A stretch of DNA of 64,000 bases from Cavia porcellus (GCF_034190915.1 NW_026947486.1:20796001-20860000); one strand, 5' to 3'; positions 44,896-57,599 are shown, numbered from the stretch's first letter. Notes: generated by a model from the sequence alone, not told the origin. Numbers and translations: made by a program.

Positions 44896-45549
44896 TGTGG
44901 TTTTATTTTAATGCTGGATATTTAAGAACAAGTCAAAGTAAAACTTGCGTTAATTAAATTTAAACCTTGTCAAGGTCAATTAAGTCTTCTTAGGGGTTAC
45001 TCTGGAGGCAATGTAAGCGGATCCTTAGCTTCTCTATTTCATCTCTCTACCAGTCATGTCACAAGCCAAGATGGGTCATGGTCTTGTTTGGCTATATAGC
45101 TTCTCTTGGAAACATGAGGAAAAATTCCTTTTTTAGCAATTGTCCTTTTTGTAGAATGTGTATTGGCTGACTCCTGTTATTTGGTGTCCAACAATTCCCC
45201 TGTTTCTAGGTTGGTGACTCATCAGACTTGCAAGGTCCTTTTGGGAAGGTCTCATTATTCCCTGGATTGACCTTGGAGGGTAATGGCCAATATATTGGCC
45301 GTCATCCTAACCTATTTACTTAATTATTTGTTTGCTTGTGTTTGTTTATTAGTTTTGTCTACAAGCCTTAGTTGTTTAACACCCTGAAGGTCAATTATAC
45401 TAGCCTTGAAAAGACAGCAGTTCTTAATTTTAATAATTATAATCTTTTTGCTATTGGAGTACTTTAAAAGATAAAGCAATGAATATCTACTGTACAGTTT
45501 CAGTAATCTGTTAAAACTCATTCCTGTAGAATGTTAACAGAGAACAGTT
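44896..45549. other. Region without recognised gene
   Basis: No coding pattern or recognised repeat. Confidence 0.5.
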
Positions 45550-45657
45550 TTTTTTTTTTTTTGGTCTTTTTCGTTTTTATCAGTACCAGGGATTGAACTC
45601 AGGACTGCCTGCTTGCAAGGCAGGCGCTTATGCTGCTGAGCTAAATCCCCAGCCCCG
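45550..45657 (-). mobile_element. ID-like tRNA-derived SINE, well preserved
   Basis: The reverse complement starts 'ggggctggggatttagctca', with A box (tagctcagcagc), a tRNA-like stem region 'cctgccttgcaagcaggca', B box (gagttcaatccc) and a poly-A tail. The flanking aacagtt repeats may be a short target duplication. It is the best preserved tRNA-type SINE in the window. Confidence 0.85.
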
Positions 45658-46617
45658 ATAACAGTTATTTTTACAACAAAGTTGTAAAATAAAATAACAA
45701 GAGCAAAACATAACATTTATACAAATGTATCTTGTATACAGTAATGAAATGTTTATTTAGTCAAAGCCAGTAGTTATAGATCAAGTTTTAAATGGCAAGA
45801 TTGAATTGTACAAAATACAAAGTGAAGAGATGTAAAAATTTATTATTTTATATGTTTAAGATTTAGATACAATGTAGTATGAAAGAGAGCATTTCCTGGT
45901 TAGTTTATGTACATTAAACTTATATAATCTTAAATGTATAAACTTTCCAACATTAGACAAAGCTCAGGCTGGCAGCATATTTTATCTTCAGATGTATACA
46001 CATCTTACTCCTAAATGTACAATATAGGGTGTGTTATACCCTAATATAATATTATTTATTTAACCAGCTATAAATTGATTATTGGAAAGATTTTACAACA
46101 AACAAACACTTAAGCTTTAAACCTTAAAACTCAGTTTTCAAAGTAATCAAATATTTAACAGTAGAAAATATAAGAAATAAGATTGTACAAAAAGTCAACA
46201 TTTAAAGAAACTTTACTAAAACTCAAGTAATCAAAAGCCTAATAGCAGAAAACATAAAAAAATTATTTTTATTAAACACAAAACCTTTGTCTTAACTTTT
46301 ATAAGTTTAACAAAATCACTTTGATAGCTTAATAAAAAGTCTTACTGCTTTAGGCTTAGAAACTTTTTTATTTGTACTCAAATTATATGTCATAATTTTT
46401 AAAATAACATTTGTGGAGGTGGAGCACACTAAGATCCTGGGGCAAAATCATAGTAGCCACTCATTCTGGAGAAAACTGAAGTAAATTGGTTCAGGCAGCT
46501 GACGTTTTAGCCATGGAGGGAGTTTTGTCTGGCATCCCAAGGATTCAAGGGCCTCCGTTCTGCAAGAGAAATCTTTTGGGGGACTATATAGGATTATACA
46601 TTAGAATTGAATTCTTA
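45658..46617. other. Region without recognised gene
   Basis: Very A+T-rich; nothing recognised. Confidence 0.5.
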
Positions 46618-46803
46618 ATAACTTTATTTTTTTATTTTTAAAAAGCAAAATTAAAAAAATAACAGTAAGAAATCAACACTAGTTACTATATTACATATTG
46701 TTATCTTAGAAGTAGTTGTTTAAGTTAGAAAATCTAAGCATAAAAAATGAACAATGAGAGCACAAACTATTTTTAGTGGATTAACAGAACTCAATAACTT
46801 TAT
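46618..46803 (-). mobile_element. 5'-truncated L1/HAL1 3'-end insertion, 164 bp
   Basis: The 46629-46792 segment matches the extreme 3' end of the L1/HAL1 3' UTR (compare 2110-2330). It is flanked by an exact 11-bp direct repeat, aataactttat (46618-46628 and 46793-46803). This is a typical severely truncated retrotransposition. Confidence 0.8.
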
Positions 46804-46929
46804 AAAGAAAGGAAACTTAAGTCTTTATCTTTCATACATTAATTTATGAAAACACACAGAATAGACCAAAACTTATTAATTTTCAATAAACTTTAAGAAG
46901 ACAAGAATAGCCTGACTTGAGTCATAGAT

Positions 46930-48785
46930 TCTGGCCTATGTCCTGCGTCCTCTCACTACTCTGCAGTCTGACCAGGGCAGGTTGCAATGAAAGAAGAAAT
47001 TACTGCTTTTGTCATTGACAATGGCCCTGGCATGTGCAAAGCTGGCTTTGCTGGAGATGCACCCTCCCCAGCTGTATTGCTTTCTATCACTGGCTCCCCT
47101 GATACCAGGGCATGATGGTGTGCATGGGTCAGGAGGATTCCTATGTGGGCAACGAGGCCCAGAGAAAGTGCAGAATCCTGAGTTTTAAGTACCTCATCGA
47201 GCATAGCATTGTCACCAACTGGGATGACATAGAGAGGATCTCAGGCTACACTTACACTGAGCTGTATGTGATCCCTCAGGAGCACCTAGTGCTGCTGGTG
47301 GAGGCCACCCTGAAGCCCAAAAACCAACATAGAGATGACTCAGATCATGTTTGAGGCCTTTAACAGCCAGGCCATGTATGTGGCCATTCAGCCCATGCTG
47401 TCCCTATTTACCTCTTGACGCACTACTGACATTGTCATGGACCTTGGCAGTGGATTTACTCACATGGTGCCTATCTATGAGAGCTATGCCCTCTCCCACG
47501 CCATCCTTTGTCTGGACCTGGCCAACTAAGACCCAGTAGATTACCTCATCAAGATCCTGATGGAATGTGACTAAAGCTTCACCACATGCCCAAGCAGAAG
47601 TTCATGACATCAAGGAGAAACTGCTATGCAACCTCTAGACTTTGAACAGGAGATGGCACCACTCCATCCTCTTCCTTTCTGGAAAAGAGCTATGAGCAGC
47701 CAATGGCCAGGTGATCACACTCGACAGTGAGCACTTCCACAATCCAGAGGTATTCTTCCAGCCCTATTTCCTTGGTTTGGAATTCTGTGACATCCATAAG
47801 ACCACCTTCAAGCCCATCCAGAAGTGTGATGTGGACATCCTCAAGGAATTCTATGCCAACACAGTGCTTTCTGGTGTTACCACCATGTACCCAGGTATTG
47901 CTGAAAGGATACAGATCACAGCCTTGGTATCTAGCATCATGAAGATCAAGATGTTTTTCCTCGTTCAGTGTAAGTACTCCATGTGGACTGGTGACTCCAT
48001 CCTGACCTCACTGTTCCATCTTCCACCATAGATGGTTCCACAGTCAGGAATAGGAGGAATCAGGCCCCTCCACTGTGCACTATAAATGATTCTAGAAGAA
48101 CTGAGCTGATTTTAAAGTATAATTTGTCCTGGAAAATGTTTACACCTCATGCTATCTCATGAAACTGTAATAAGCCTTTGAAAGAATTTATCTTTGAATT
48201 TTGTATCTGTTATCAGCACTGGACTGTAGAACTTGTTGCTGATTTTGATGTTGTATTCAAGTTAACTCTTCCCTTGGTCTATGTTTAGTACCCTATACAT
48301 ATCTTTGATTTAAACCCTGAGTCCATGTGGTTCGGTCACTTGGCTGAGTTGAGCATATGTGTGGAGGAAAAAAATTGCAGCTTGGAAAACCTGGGTGGCC
48401 ACAGCAGTGGAATATATGCAAGGTATTAATGAGTCAGAGCTGACTGTTCCAGGATTTCTCCCGCTGGCAAGAATTGGTGAAGCATTTGTCACATCTATGT
48501 GTCTTGCTGCTCTAATAGAGTGGGAATACCTGAGCCTTAGGACCCTGTTTCCATCATTGTTGATACTTTCACACCTGAATACTTTGGGTGGTTTACTTGC
48601 CTTGAGATAGAAACAGTTTACATCTGCACTTGTAAATTTATTCAGTTTTAAAAATTTCTGTAAGGCTTTTTTGTACTTGCTTCTTTAAGATGACAAGAAA
48701 TTTTGGTTTTCTACTTTTGAGAACATTAGCCTCCAGCAACACTTCATTGTGTAAGGAAACATAAAGTGCTGTGGGATGAAAAAAA
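46930..48785 (+). pseudogene. ACTG1: Processed pseudogene of gamma-actin
   Basis: The coding-like part begins at the ATG at 46987 (a Glu-Glu acidic N-terminus typical of gamma actin) and runs to about 48065 without introns. Conserved actin stretches are readable: 'YVGNEAQ', 'VTNWDD', 'EHLVLLVEA', '[10 protein letters not shown]'-like, '[14 protein letters not shown]' and 'KYSMWTG'. The long 3' UTR is also recognisable as ACTG1: 'cacctcatgctatctcatgaaactg', 'tatcagcactggactgtagaacttgttgctgattttg' and the end block with 'acttcattgtgtaaggaaacataaagtgctg' near 48745. Multiple frame changes and stops prevent function. Actin is a cytoskeletal ATPase; this copy is a retrotransposed mRNA. Confidence 0.92.
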
Positions 48786-49406
48786 TACTTGGATTTTTAT
48801 CTCACACCTGATGCCTCAGATGTTGTTATGGACATTTATAAATATTAATCTTATTTATGAGACTCAAGATATTAGACTAGCATAGTCAACATTTTAAGGT
48901 ATATACAATTTTAATGAAAGAAAAAAACACTAAAAATGTTTATATTTAAAATATAGAAAGCAATGAACTTTTATATTTTTAAAAGATAAAATATGTTGAT
49001 TGGCTAATGGCCTAAACAAAATGTATATTAGTAATTTTAAAGACATGTTTATTTTTATTTTACTAACCAACATAAATTAATTTACTGTTAAGCCATGTGA
49101 ACAAAAATGTCTATTTATTTATAAGTCAATTTGAATAGAGATTTCAGAGGATAAAATGTAAATACATTTACCCAGAAGATAAAACGTAAAAACATATATA
49201 TTAATCCAAATCATATAATGTTCATGTTACCAAACTTTAATGTTTGTGTTGGCAAGTTTTATGTAAACCTTGAGTCTAGAACTTTTTACTCTCTGCTTTA
49301 AGTGAATTTAGTAACACTTTTTTGTTTTAAGCAATTCTTGAATACCTCTATAACTGTTTTTGTTGTTTTGTGAAAGCCCTAACTGAGCCAGAAATTTGTA
49401 AAGGCA

Positions 49407-49407
<1 letters not shown>
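48786..49407. other. Region without recognised gene
   Basis: A+T-rich sequence following the actin pseudogene; a short A-rich stretch at 48778-48785 may be the remnant of its tail. Confidence 0.5.

Positions 49408-49437
<30 letters not shown>
49408..49437. repeat. (AAT)n microsatellite
   Basis: About ten repeats of the trinucleotide, followed by an A-rich tail. Confidence 0.9.
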
Positions 49438-49897
49438 AAGAAACTAATATCCTTGGGTGCATGTGGCCTCCCAGGGAAGATGTCATTCCACGCAACTGAG
49501 GTGTAAAGGAAGGGAGTGGTGGCACACGCCTTTCCCCATCTGGAGGGCCACAACAATGCCCCAGTGCCTGCTCCTGTGGGCACTGGGTAGAGTGTGCTCT
49601 GGAGACACTGGTAGTGAAGAAAGTAGGCATTGGCATACAGCCTGAATGGGATTCACCGCACCCCAGGCTTGGCTTTCGGGTGAGCACAGTAGCCTGTCTC
49701 AGCCTGCACATTTTTCCCACCCACCTGCCAGTAGATTGGACCATTGAGCCTCCTTCTGTGCAGGGGTCCACTGGGAGACCTCCTTCTGGATGCCACATAC
49801 TCCCAGCAGGAGACTCCAGGGGTACAGTCACCCTCTTCTCTGTACTGACTGCACTGTCTGTGTGAGAAGCCTGGCTCTGAGAAAATGAAAACACCAG

Positions 49898-51715
49898 TAG
49901 AAATGAGAGTGTTCCATGTCTTATCCAGGATAAAGCCTTCCAAAAATGGCCAGACCAGATCTCTGTCTCTCATTCACTGCTGTGACCATGAGGACTGCAT
50001 GTTGCTCACCATGTACAGCTGCAGGACCATCATCATGTTGCTGCAAGAGAGTCTAGACTAAGATAAAACAGTCTTAGAGAACATGAAGCAATCGGCAAAA
50101 GCAACATATAATTCTGGCCGAAATCATGTATGAAATGAAAAAAAAAACACAAGTTCTTGATAAGTTTGGGAGTACTTTTTTAAGTTGGAGGAACCCCAAT
50201 CTTTGCACCATTTTTGTCAAGTTTTCTATGTTTACAAAGGAACTGTTCACATGATTGAAAAACCTGCTGCTCCAGGGTCTGAACAACACTGTGATCTTCA
50301 CTCTGGATTCCTTGTTAAAAAGAAACCTAAAGGAAATCGAAGATCTCAAGAAGTCATTTGACAAATCCAGGAGAGATTATAGACAAAGGTTACAAAAATT
50401 GAGAAGGAGAAAAGAGAGCATGCAAAACAGCACGGGATGATCTGCCCAGAGATAACTGGAGCTGAGACTGCAGAATAAATGAAAGAAACGTGCCTCTTTC
50501 AGTTCCAATTATGTGAATATCTCATTAAAGTTAATGAAATCAAGGCTATAAATTGTGTGGATCTGCTGCAGATTTTATAAAGTACTATTGTGCATAGTGC
50601 AGTTTCTTTCTAAATGGTAGCAAATAGCTGATAAATTGAAATGATAAATTGAAAAACCAGCTGCTGACTTATATAACTAAAAAACAGACCCAGAATGAAG
50701 AAAAAACAGCTAAAACACTCCAAGACTTAATAAAATTCTCTCTTCAGCTTGGTCAGAAAGATTTCTAGATCCAGCAAGAGGGTACAGTATCAAAAGCAGG
50801 GGTAGCCATGAAAGAAAAGTGATAGGATCTAGAAAGTGTAGTGGAGAAGGAAATATGTTTCCAAGAATGGGACTCTGACCATCACACATGCAATTTCTAA
50901 CAGCCAGCCAGCCAAGTTGAACTTTCTTACCTCCCAAGTGAAGCCAAATCATGAGGACAAGAAGTCTTTTGACCTGATATCACCTAATAGGACATATTGC
51001 TTTCAGGCAGAAGGCAATAGGATTATGCAGCCTGTATAACAGTATTGAATAATGGCAAAGAAGAGGTCCTAACCATGGCCTCCTGGTGAGCAGAGCACAG
51101 GGGAGAAGAGGTTGGAAGATCCGATGAAAACCATCACTGAGGGCATCCAGCAGCTCCCTGGGAAACTCATTTGACTTTCAACTTAGGTATTTTGAACTAT
51201 ATGGGAATGTTCTGGCATCCATAGGCAAAAGAGAGTTCATATTTCTTGCATTTGTTCTTTGGAACTAGACAAATTAAGAACTTGTAAACTCTTGATGGAC
51301 AAGAATGTAGTTAACAATAAATTTAATAGAATTATGGAAGCAAATTTACCCACTCCCTCACCAAAACCTACCACTTCAATTGATGTGACTGGGTGAAAAA
51401 GTGTACCACCACAAAGTATGTAGACCATAGATTCTTAAGGAATACCTGTTCCTCTTCATCAGTTGAACTGAATGAGTTGGTTGAAGCTATCAAATTCAAG
51501 GATACACTTGCACTAATTCAAGTCTATGCAGATGGGATAGAGCTAGTGGAACCACTGCTGGAATCCAGCTCTGGGAGACAGTCCTGTATCTTGCATTCTG
51601 AACTCCAGACCAGATATCTCTCTATTTCATTGTTTTTGTTGTATAAAACTGTCCGAACCTGCACAAGCAGACATCCATGGGAGAGATGGAAAATGTGATC
51701 ACTCATGAGTGTTAC
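49898..51715 (+). pseudogene. ASAP1: Processed pseudogene of ASAP1 (Arf-GAP)
   Basis: Intronless segments follow the ASAP family order: the N-terminal BAR domain (50060-50440, with NNTVIFTLDSLLK and a basic helix), the later BAR helices (50450-50760), a PH domain remnant (50890-51010: 'AKLNFLTSQVKPNHEDKKSFDLIS'), the Arf-GAP region (51100-51390), and the start of the ankyrin repeats (51393-51698: 'KYVDHRF', 'LNELVEAI', 'LALIQVYADGIELVEPLLE'). The ankyrin segment fits ASAP1 better than ASAP2. It is full of stops and frame changes and ends abruptly in the ankyrin region. The parent is an Arf GTPase-activating adaptor at membranes and focal adhesions. The 49445-49897 stretch may be its 5' UTR or unrelated flank. 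Confidence 0.88.
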
Positions 51716-52369
51716 AAATCAGGAAGTTCAACCAAGAGAGGTATAAAATAGGGGCTAGCAATAGCTAGTGTGTTTACACAATATATGTAGACTTGCTCTG
51801 GACTAGTTGCCACTGCCATTTAGACTGTGTTGAGAGTAAGGTGGGGAGGAGTCCCAAAGAAAGATAAAGTGACTCCTTACCCTGATGGATTATATATACT
51901 TTTTCAGAGAGTGGCCCTGGCCAGGTTCTGTAAATTATAAACAGGAAGTAAAGCTTTCCACAGGGATCAAAAGGAACTCCTTTAGCTCATGCTCTGATGG
52001 GCCAGGATCATCAGTGTCACAGCCATGGGACTTCAAGTCCCTCCAAGGAGTTGCCCTGACCATGGTCCTTTGGTCGCCTATTGGCCAATCTGTCAACTGT
52101 GTACAAGTACTGGAGTAGAGAGAGGCCAAAGGAGGCAATAAAAGTGTTTTCACTGCTCTGTGTGTGGGGGGCACCACATGTTATGGGAGATGGCATATGG
52201 AGTATTGGCTATGGAGGCAGCAAAAAGAATTTTACCAATAGACAGGGAATGCAGAAAAGACAAGAGTTTATTTTGGCCACAGTACATTGCCAAAGGGGAT
52301 AGCAGGCAAGTTTCCAAGACAGAAATCACTCAGAATACATATTCTTAAAAATTAATAGAGTTTATGCTC
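51716..52369. other. Possible old LTR, otherwise unassigned
   Basis: The sequence 'gaggcaataaaagtgttttcactgctctg' (near 52131) looks like an LTR polyadenylation/R segment. 'gacaagagtttattttggcc' (near 52259) looks like another, reversed. I could not define ends or family. Confidence 0.35.
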
Positions 52370-54500
52370 TGATCTTAGATCCACCAATTATTTAGGAATC
52401 TTGCATCCTGAACACTGATCTGCACATACCTCAGAAACAGAGAAATACACAACCCAAAATGTTCAGAGAATGTGCTCATATATCACAGACTTTCAGATCC
52501 CACATACTCAACTCTGAGAAACTCAAATTTTGAGACATGCTTTTCTGTGAACATACATACCCAAATATTTCCTATTTATACCTGCATAATATGAAAGAGA
52601 CACAAAAGTACCTCATGTTTAAAGCTTATAATACATACCTTTAATGCTTTTAGAGAGCTTACCTGTAGAACACAGATATTTTAGCACCAATATTTTAGAT
52701 TGAAAACTCTAAACATAGATTCTCAAAGAGATCAGAGACCTTACTCCTTGATTAGAGATGAATAAACAGCTCTGGCAAACTTGGAATGCTGAGCCTGAAA
52801 GGTTTCAAAGACATCACACTGCATGCAGAGAACAAATACCTCTAATATCTCCTAAAGTTAGAATAAAATCCTAAAATTTGACTTCTCATATTGATCACAG
52901 ATCCTCAGTTAGCTCAGATTCAAACAGTACAATCCAGATCCTAAAAAATTTGAGAGACCCCACACTCTGAAAACAGAACACCAGTTTACACCAGGTGCAG
53001 ACTTTTGAAATGACCGTGAAAAATTTCAAAGAACATAGTTGTATACCACTGAGTATCTCAGTCTCAAACCATAGAACATATATGCCCTTACTGAGATTAG
53101 AGCACTCATATCCAAAACATGGATATCTAAACACTTCAGGTGAAAAACTTGGAATAAATATCTTATTGCACCTCACAGACACCCAAATATCTCAGAACCA
53201 AATATGAAACTCAAACTGCCTAAAAATTCAGAGAGCGCACACTCTGAACCAGGATTCTTGAATCCAAAAGACTAAAGCCTCAGAACAGAGGCTGAACACT
53301 TCAGAGACTTCAAACCTTGCATATAGAACTTTAAATAACTTAGGCCAAACCCTGAGCACACATATCCTAGAAAAGTACAGAGACCTTATACAGTGAATGT
53401 AGACCTCCAAATATGTAAAACTTTAATTTTAAGAAACAGACTTGATTTCAGAGATCTCGCACCTTGAACAGAGACCCCCCCACATATCTTAGACTCAAAT
53501 ATTAAAATGGAGATGCCAAAAGATTTTAGAGGTCTCACACTCTGAACACAGACCCACAACGACTATAGAGTCAAATCTTACAATACAAATTCTTGAAGAC
53601 TTCATAACCATGCACTGTGAATACAGGTCACCAAATACATGAGTCCAAATTTTGAATCATAGACCTAAATTAGTTCAGAGACCTCACAGCCTGAACACAG
53701 ACCTCCAAACATCTTAGAATCAAACCTCATGACAGACTCTCAAAATTTCCAGGACCTCACACCCTGATTTCAGGCCCCCAAGTAACTTCAACTGAATTCT
53801 CAGGAAATAATCTCTAAAATTTCACTGACCTCACACCCTGAAGACAGAACCCGAATGCACTAACCACTTGAGTCACAGATATTCTGCAAGTTCAGAGTCT
53901 GAAAACACACCCTAAAGACCTCAGATTTAAAACTTTGGAAGCAGACCACCATTGATTTCAGTGACATTTATTACCAAATATAGATGTCCAAAAACTTGAG
54001 AGTTTAACCTTGAATCATACACCATTCAACATTTTTAGTTCATAGGTCACACTCATACATAGACTCTTAGTTACTTCATAGTTAGACACTTGTACAGGCC
54101 CTGAAAGAATTCAGTAAACTTATCCTTTGAGCCAACCCCCAAACTACTTCAATCAAACTTTGAGCATACATCGTTAAAACAATTTACAAACCTTATATCG
54201 TGAACTCAGAAAAACACTTTGAACAAATACTCTCAGAAAGTTTAAACATCATTTCTTGAACAAATACCTCTGAATCAAACTTGGGACATAGGCTAAAATT
54301 TCAGAGACTTCATGTCTTCCATACAGTCTTGTAAAATATTCTCATAATTTGAGCATTGAATTCTCACTCCACATTAATCAGATGTTTTAAACCTTATAAT
54401 GGTTCTCAAAGATTTTAAAGACCTCCATAACCTAAATGTAGCTAACTTATTTAGAGGACTCACATTCTCAACATTCATCCCACAATACAAATTCAAGGCT
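52370..54500. repeat. Degenerate tandem repeat, unit ~75 bp, about 28 copies
   Basis: Units share 'cagagacctcacaccctgaacacagacc' then 'ccaaa.a.cttaga.tcaaacctt...acagattctcaaaa.ttt'. Anchors at about 53453, 53531, 53609, 53681, 53753 and 53829 are spaced 78, 78, 72, 72 and 76 bp. Earlier units (near 52402, 52958, 53234 and 53384) and later ones (to about 54480) are more diverged, and many carry indels. All frames on both strands contain stops, so coding is unlikely. The open frames at 52895-53182 and 53228-53410 are by-products of the repeat. Confidence 0.85.
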
Positions 54501-55169
54501 TGGGGCTCGTAAATAGCAAATATCTAGAAAGATATGATAGATGATTCTTTAAAATTATTGGATGTTAAAAGTAAAATTTATAACATTTTCTGATGGGGAT
54601 TTCAATATGTAGATTCAATATATGTGGCATGATAAAAAAATACAATGAATGTTTATGTTTTTAACAATTATTACAATAAAAGATACATTGTCATTAATCT
54701 CAATACAGTACTTCTCACATAGAACACAATGTATCCTATCATTCTTGCCAATTTCTGAAGCAGCTCTGGAAGTCCTCTTTCAGGTGATGTCATGGCTGAC
54801 TATGTCCTGAATCAATTAAAAATGTTTGTTTTGGGGGAAGAGAACAAGAAGTCACCAAGAAGCAAGCCCTCCCTGTGAATCAGTGTCATGTGTGGGCCAC
54901 CAGGGGGACTACTAGATCCCAGCAGCTTCCAGTACATTGGCTGGCAAACAAGAAGAGCCAGCCCCCACTCCCATAAGCAACTGATCTAGAGAAACATAGG
55001 CTGCAATGATAGGTACTGAGGTGAAATGCAATTTTATGCTTGTGGTGTTTTGGTGTTTCCTTGACTTTGCAGGTCTAGGGCCAGTGGTCTGATCATCTAT
55101 TCAGAGGATAATAGTATACAATGTGGCATCTATGGGGGATGTCTTTCTGAAGGTGGCAGCTTCCACCTT
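54501..55169. other. Region without recognised gene
   Basis: Mixed sequence. The last part may belong to the L1 3' UTR fragment that follows. Confidence 0.4.
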
Positions 55170-55585
55170 TAGAAACTCCCTATTATCTTGTTTTGAAGTC
55201 CTGTATTATTTTCATTGTTTTGTTTGGTTGAGTTTTATTCTGTTTTGTTTTGTTTGATTTTGTTATATCTGATGGCATGGGCAGCTATTTAAAAGATAGC
55301 AAGATATATTATGGTAGCTATTTTGGATTTACTATTGTCTTGTTTTGAAGTCCTTTACTGCATTCATTGTTTTGTTTTTACTGGTTGTATTCTGTTCTGT
55401 TTTGTTTGATTTTTTACTATGTCTGAAGGTATCTGCAGCTATTTTGAAGACAAGAGGCATATGGTAACCACTGTTGATTTCCTATTATTTTGAAGTTCTG
55501 TATCACTTACACTGGTTTGTTTGATTGGCTTTATTCTGTTTTATTTTGCTTGGCTTTATTCTCTTTAAAATAAAAAAAAGTTTGC
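55170..55585 (+). mobile_element. L1/HAL1 3' UTR fragment (plus strand)
   Basis: Three modules with 'ctattatcttgttttgaagtcctgta'-like phrases at about 55185, 55333 and 55481 (spacing about 150 bp) end in 'ctttaaaataaaaaaaag' near 55578. They are the same modules as in the L1 and HAL1 3' UTRs. The element is 5'-truncated, with no clear target duplication. Confidence 0.7.
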
Positions 55586-56169
55586 TTTCATGGTCATTTT
55601 GATTTTGGGGACTATCTCAAAGCTGTACAGTGCTGGATCCAGTGAATAAAGTAGATGAGGACACCCCATAATGCTTTTATGAGCCTGCTTTTCTCTAGGG
55701 TGGTAAATGGCAGCAGCATTTACTATAGTTTGAACATCTGTTGTAAAGACACTCATGAAAGAAGACTTCTAGAACTTCTTTAAAAAGTGGCAAGAATAAT
55801 GTTATAAGTGTGTTGGAAGTGAGGAGGAGGATTTTTATGTGGATTAGTAGCAATGTGTCTTTTATTGTAACACAATTTTAAAGCTCAAACATTCAATATA
55901 TACTTTGATCAGACCATGAATAAGACAACTGTAACACAAAGGAAGGATAGTTAAGAGAGCTGTAAGGCAGCAAGGTTTGTAGATTCCAACTAAAGTGATT
56001 ATTGATTCTAATTAAAATATGAAAAGTCATGTACTTTGTCATTACTCAAGTAACTGTTAAAAATATATATATAAAGTGGAATAGGAAAAGATTCAAATAA
56101 CCCAAAGGAAGACAGGAACAACAAAACAGGAATAAAAAAGAAGTAACAAATAGAAATGATTATTAAAAT
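55586..56169. other. Region without recognised gene
   Basis: No gene or repeat recognised; A+T-rich. Confidence 0.5.
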
Positions 56170-57560
56170 GACAGAGCAAGTCTAAAATGGATTAAAGATC
56201 TAAACATTAAAACAAATGTTGAACCCACTGTAAGATAAAATAGATAAAACACTTGAAGTCTTAGGTATATGCAAGGACTTTCTAAAAAGAATCCCAATTT
56301 TAGAGGGAATAACGGCAAGAATTGACAAATGAGATTACATCAAATGTAAAAGTTTCTGTATAGGAAAGGAATAAATTAGTAGAGTGAAATGATAACCTAC
56401 AGAAGGGAAAATATTTGCCAAGTATTCCTCAGACAGAAGACTAATAGGTAGAATATATAAAGAACTTAAAAATTTAGACCACCTACAATAACAGACCAGA
56501 TCAAGAAATGAGCAAGTTAAGTACACAGACACTTCTTAGTAGAATTAGTACAAATGGCCAACAAACACATGAAAAAATATTTAACATTTCTGGCCAATAG
56601 AGAAATGCAAATTCAAGCAATGCTAAAATTCCATCTTGCACCAGAAAGAATGGCAATCATCAAAATGTCAAAGAATGACAAATACTGGAGTGACCATGAT
56701 GGAAAAGAAACCCTCCTACATGGTTGGTAGGAATGTACACTTGTACAACTACCATGGAAATCAGTATGGAGATTTCTCAACGAACAGAAATTTGAAATTC
56801 CATTATGACCCAGCTGTCCCCCTTCTAAGGGTCTTTCCCAAAGAGCTAAAGGCACCACACTACAGGGGCATGAGGACACCCATGTTTATAGCAGCACAAC
56901 ACATAATAGCTAAGTACTGGAAACAGCCCTTAGGCCCATGAATAGATTTTTAAAAATATGTTATGTATATATTGATGAATATATAAAAATGTCATATTTA
57001 TATATAATGGAATACTGCTTGGGTATGAAGAAAGAGAAATTTGAGATATTTGTAGGAAAATGGGTGCACCTGGAAAATATAATGCTGCATAAAATAAATC
57101 AGACACATGAGTTTAAATGCTGAAAGGAAAAATACAAAGAGCATAATAAAGGATGGAAAGAAGAAAAGAAAGAGATAGATGTGTTGTAAATGAGAAGGAG
57201 TCCAAGAGACAGAGAGAAGGGAGAGAGAGAGGGAAAAGGGATATAAATAGAATTAAGATATATCATGTATAGAAACCTAATAATCTCAATGAATCTAAAC
57301 ATTATATGTCATAAACATCAGCTACAAATAATATTAAGAATGAAAAGGGGAATGCAATTTAGAGATGGAGGGAGAAAAATGGGTGAGAAGGGGGAGGGGA
57401 TTAGAAAAACAAAACAAGCTGTATTGTGTACATGTACCCACGCCCAAAGATGAATTTAAACTTTATGTACCGTAAACCTGTACTACAAAAACAAAGAAGA
57501 AACAGAAAAAAAGTTCTACTCAGATCAATTTCCCCTATTTTTATACAAAATGAAGCCTTC
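56170..57560 (+). pseudogene. Old L1 ORF2 3' part and 3' UTR
   Basis: The conserved C-terminal ORF2 frames are visible on the plus strand: 'APERMAIIKMS'-like at 56638, 'KETLLHG' near 56706, 'VYSSTTHNS'-like near 56885 and 'HEFKC' near 57115. A purine-rich 3' UTR follows (57120-57420). It is strongly decayed and 5'-truncated, an older L1 subfamily than L1-B or L1-C. Confidence 0.75.
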
Positions 57561-57599
57561 ATTCACAAGCTGAAGATCATCAGAATGTGTTGTATAGAT

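Noticed and set aside
45550..45657. Functional tRNA gene
   Set aside because: A and B boxes are present, but there is a poly-A tail, the cloverleaf is not closed, and related diverged copies lie nearby: a tRNA-derived SINE.
49379..49973. 171- and 106-codon minus-strand frames
   Set aside because: The first starts in the ASAP1 pseudogene flank and runs into the (AAT)n microsatellite (poly-Ile/Leu end). No domain is seen.
52895..53410. Minus-strand frames of 95 and 60 codons
   Set aside because: They fall in the degenerate ~75-bp tandem repeat and do not continue across units; the period is not kept as a multiple of three.
52370..54500. CRISPR-like array
   Set aside because: The repeats are degenerate across the whole unit and there are no unique spacers between conserved repeats; the genome is mammalian.
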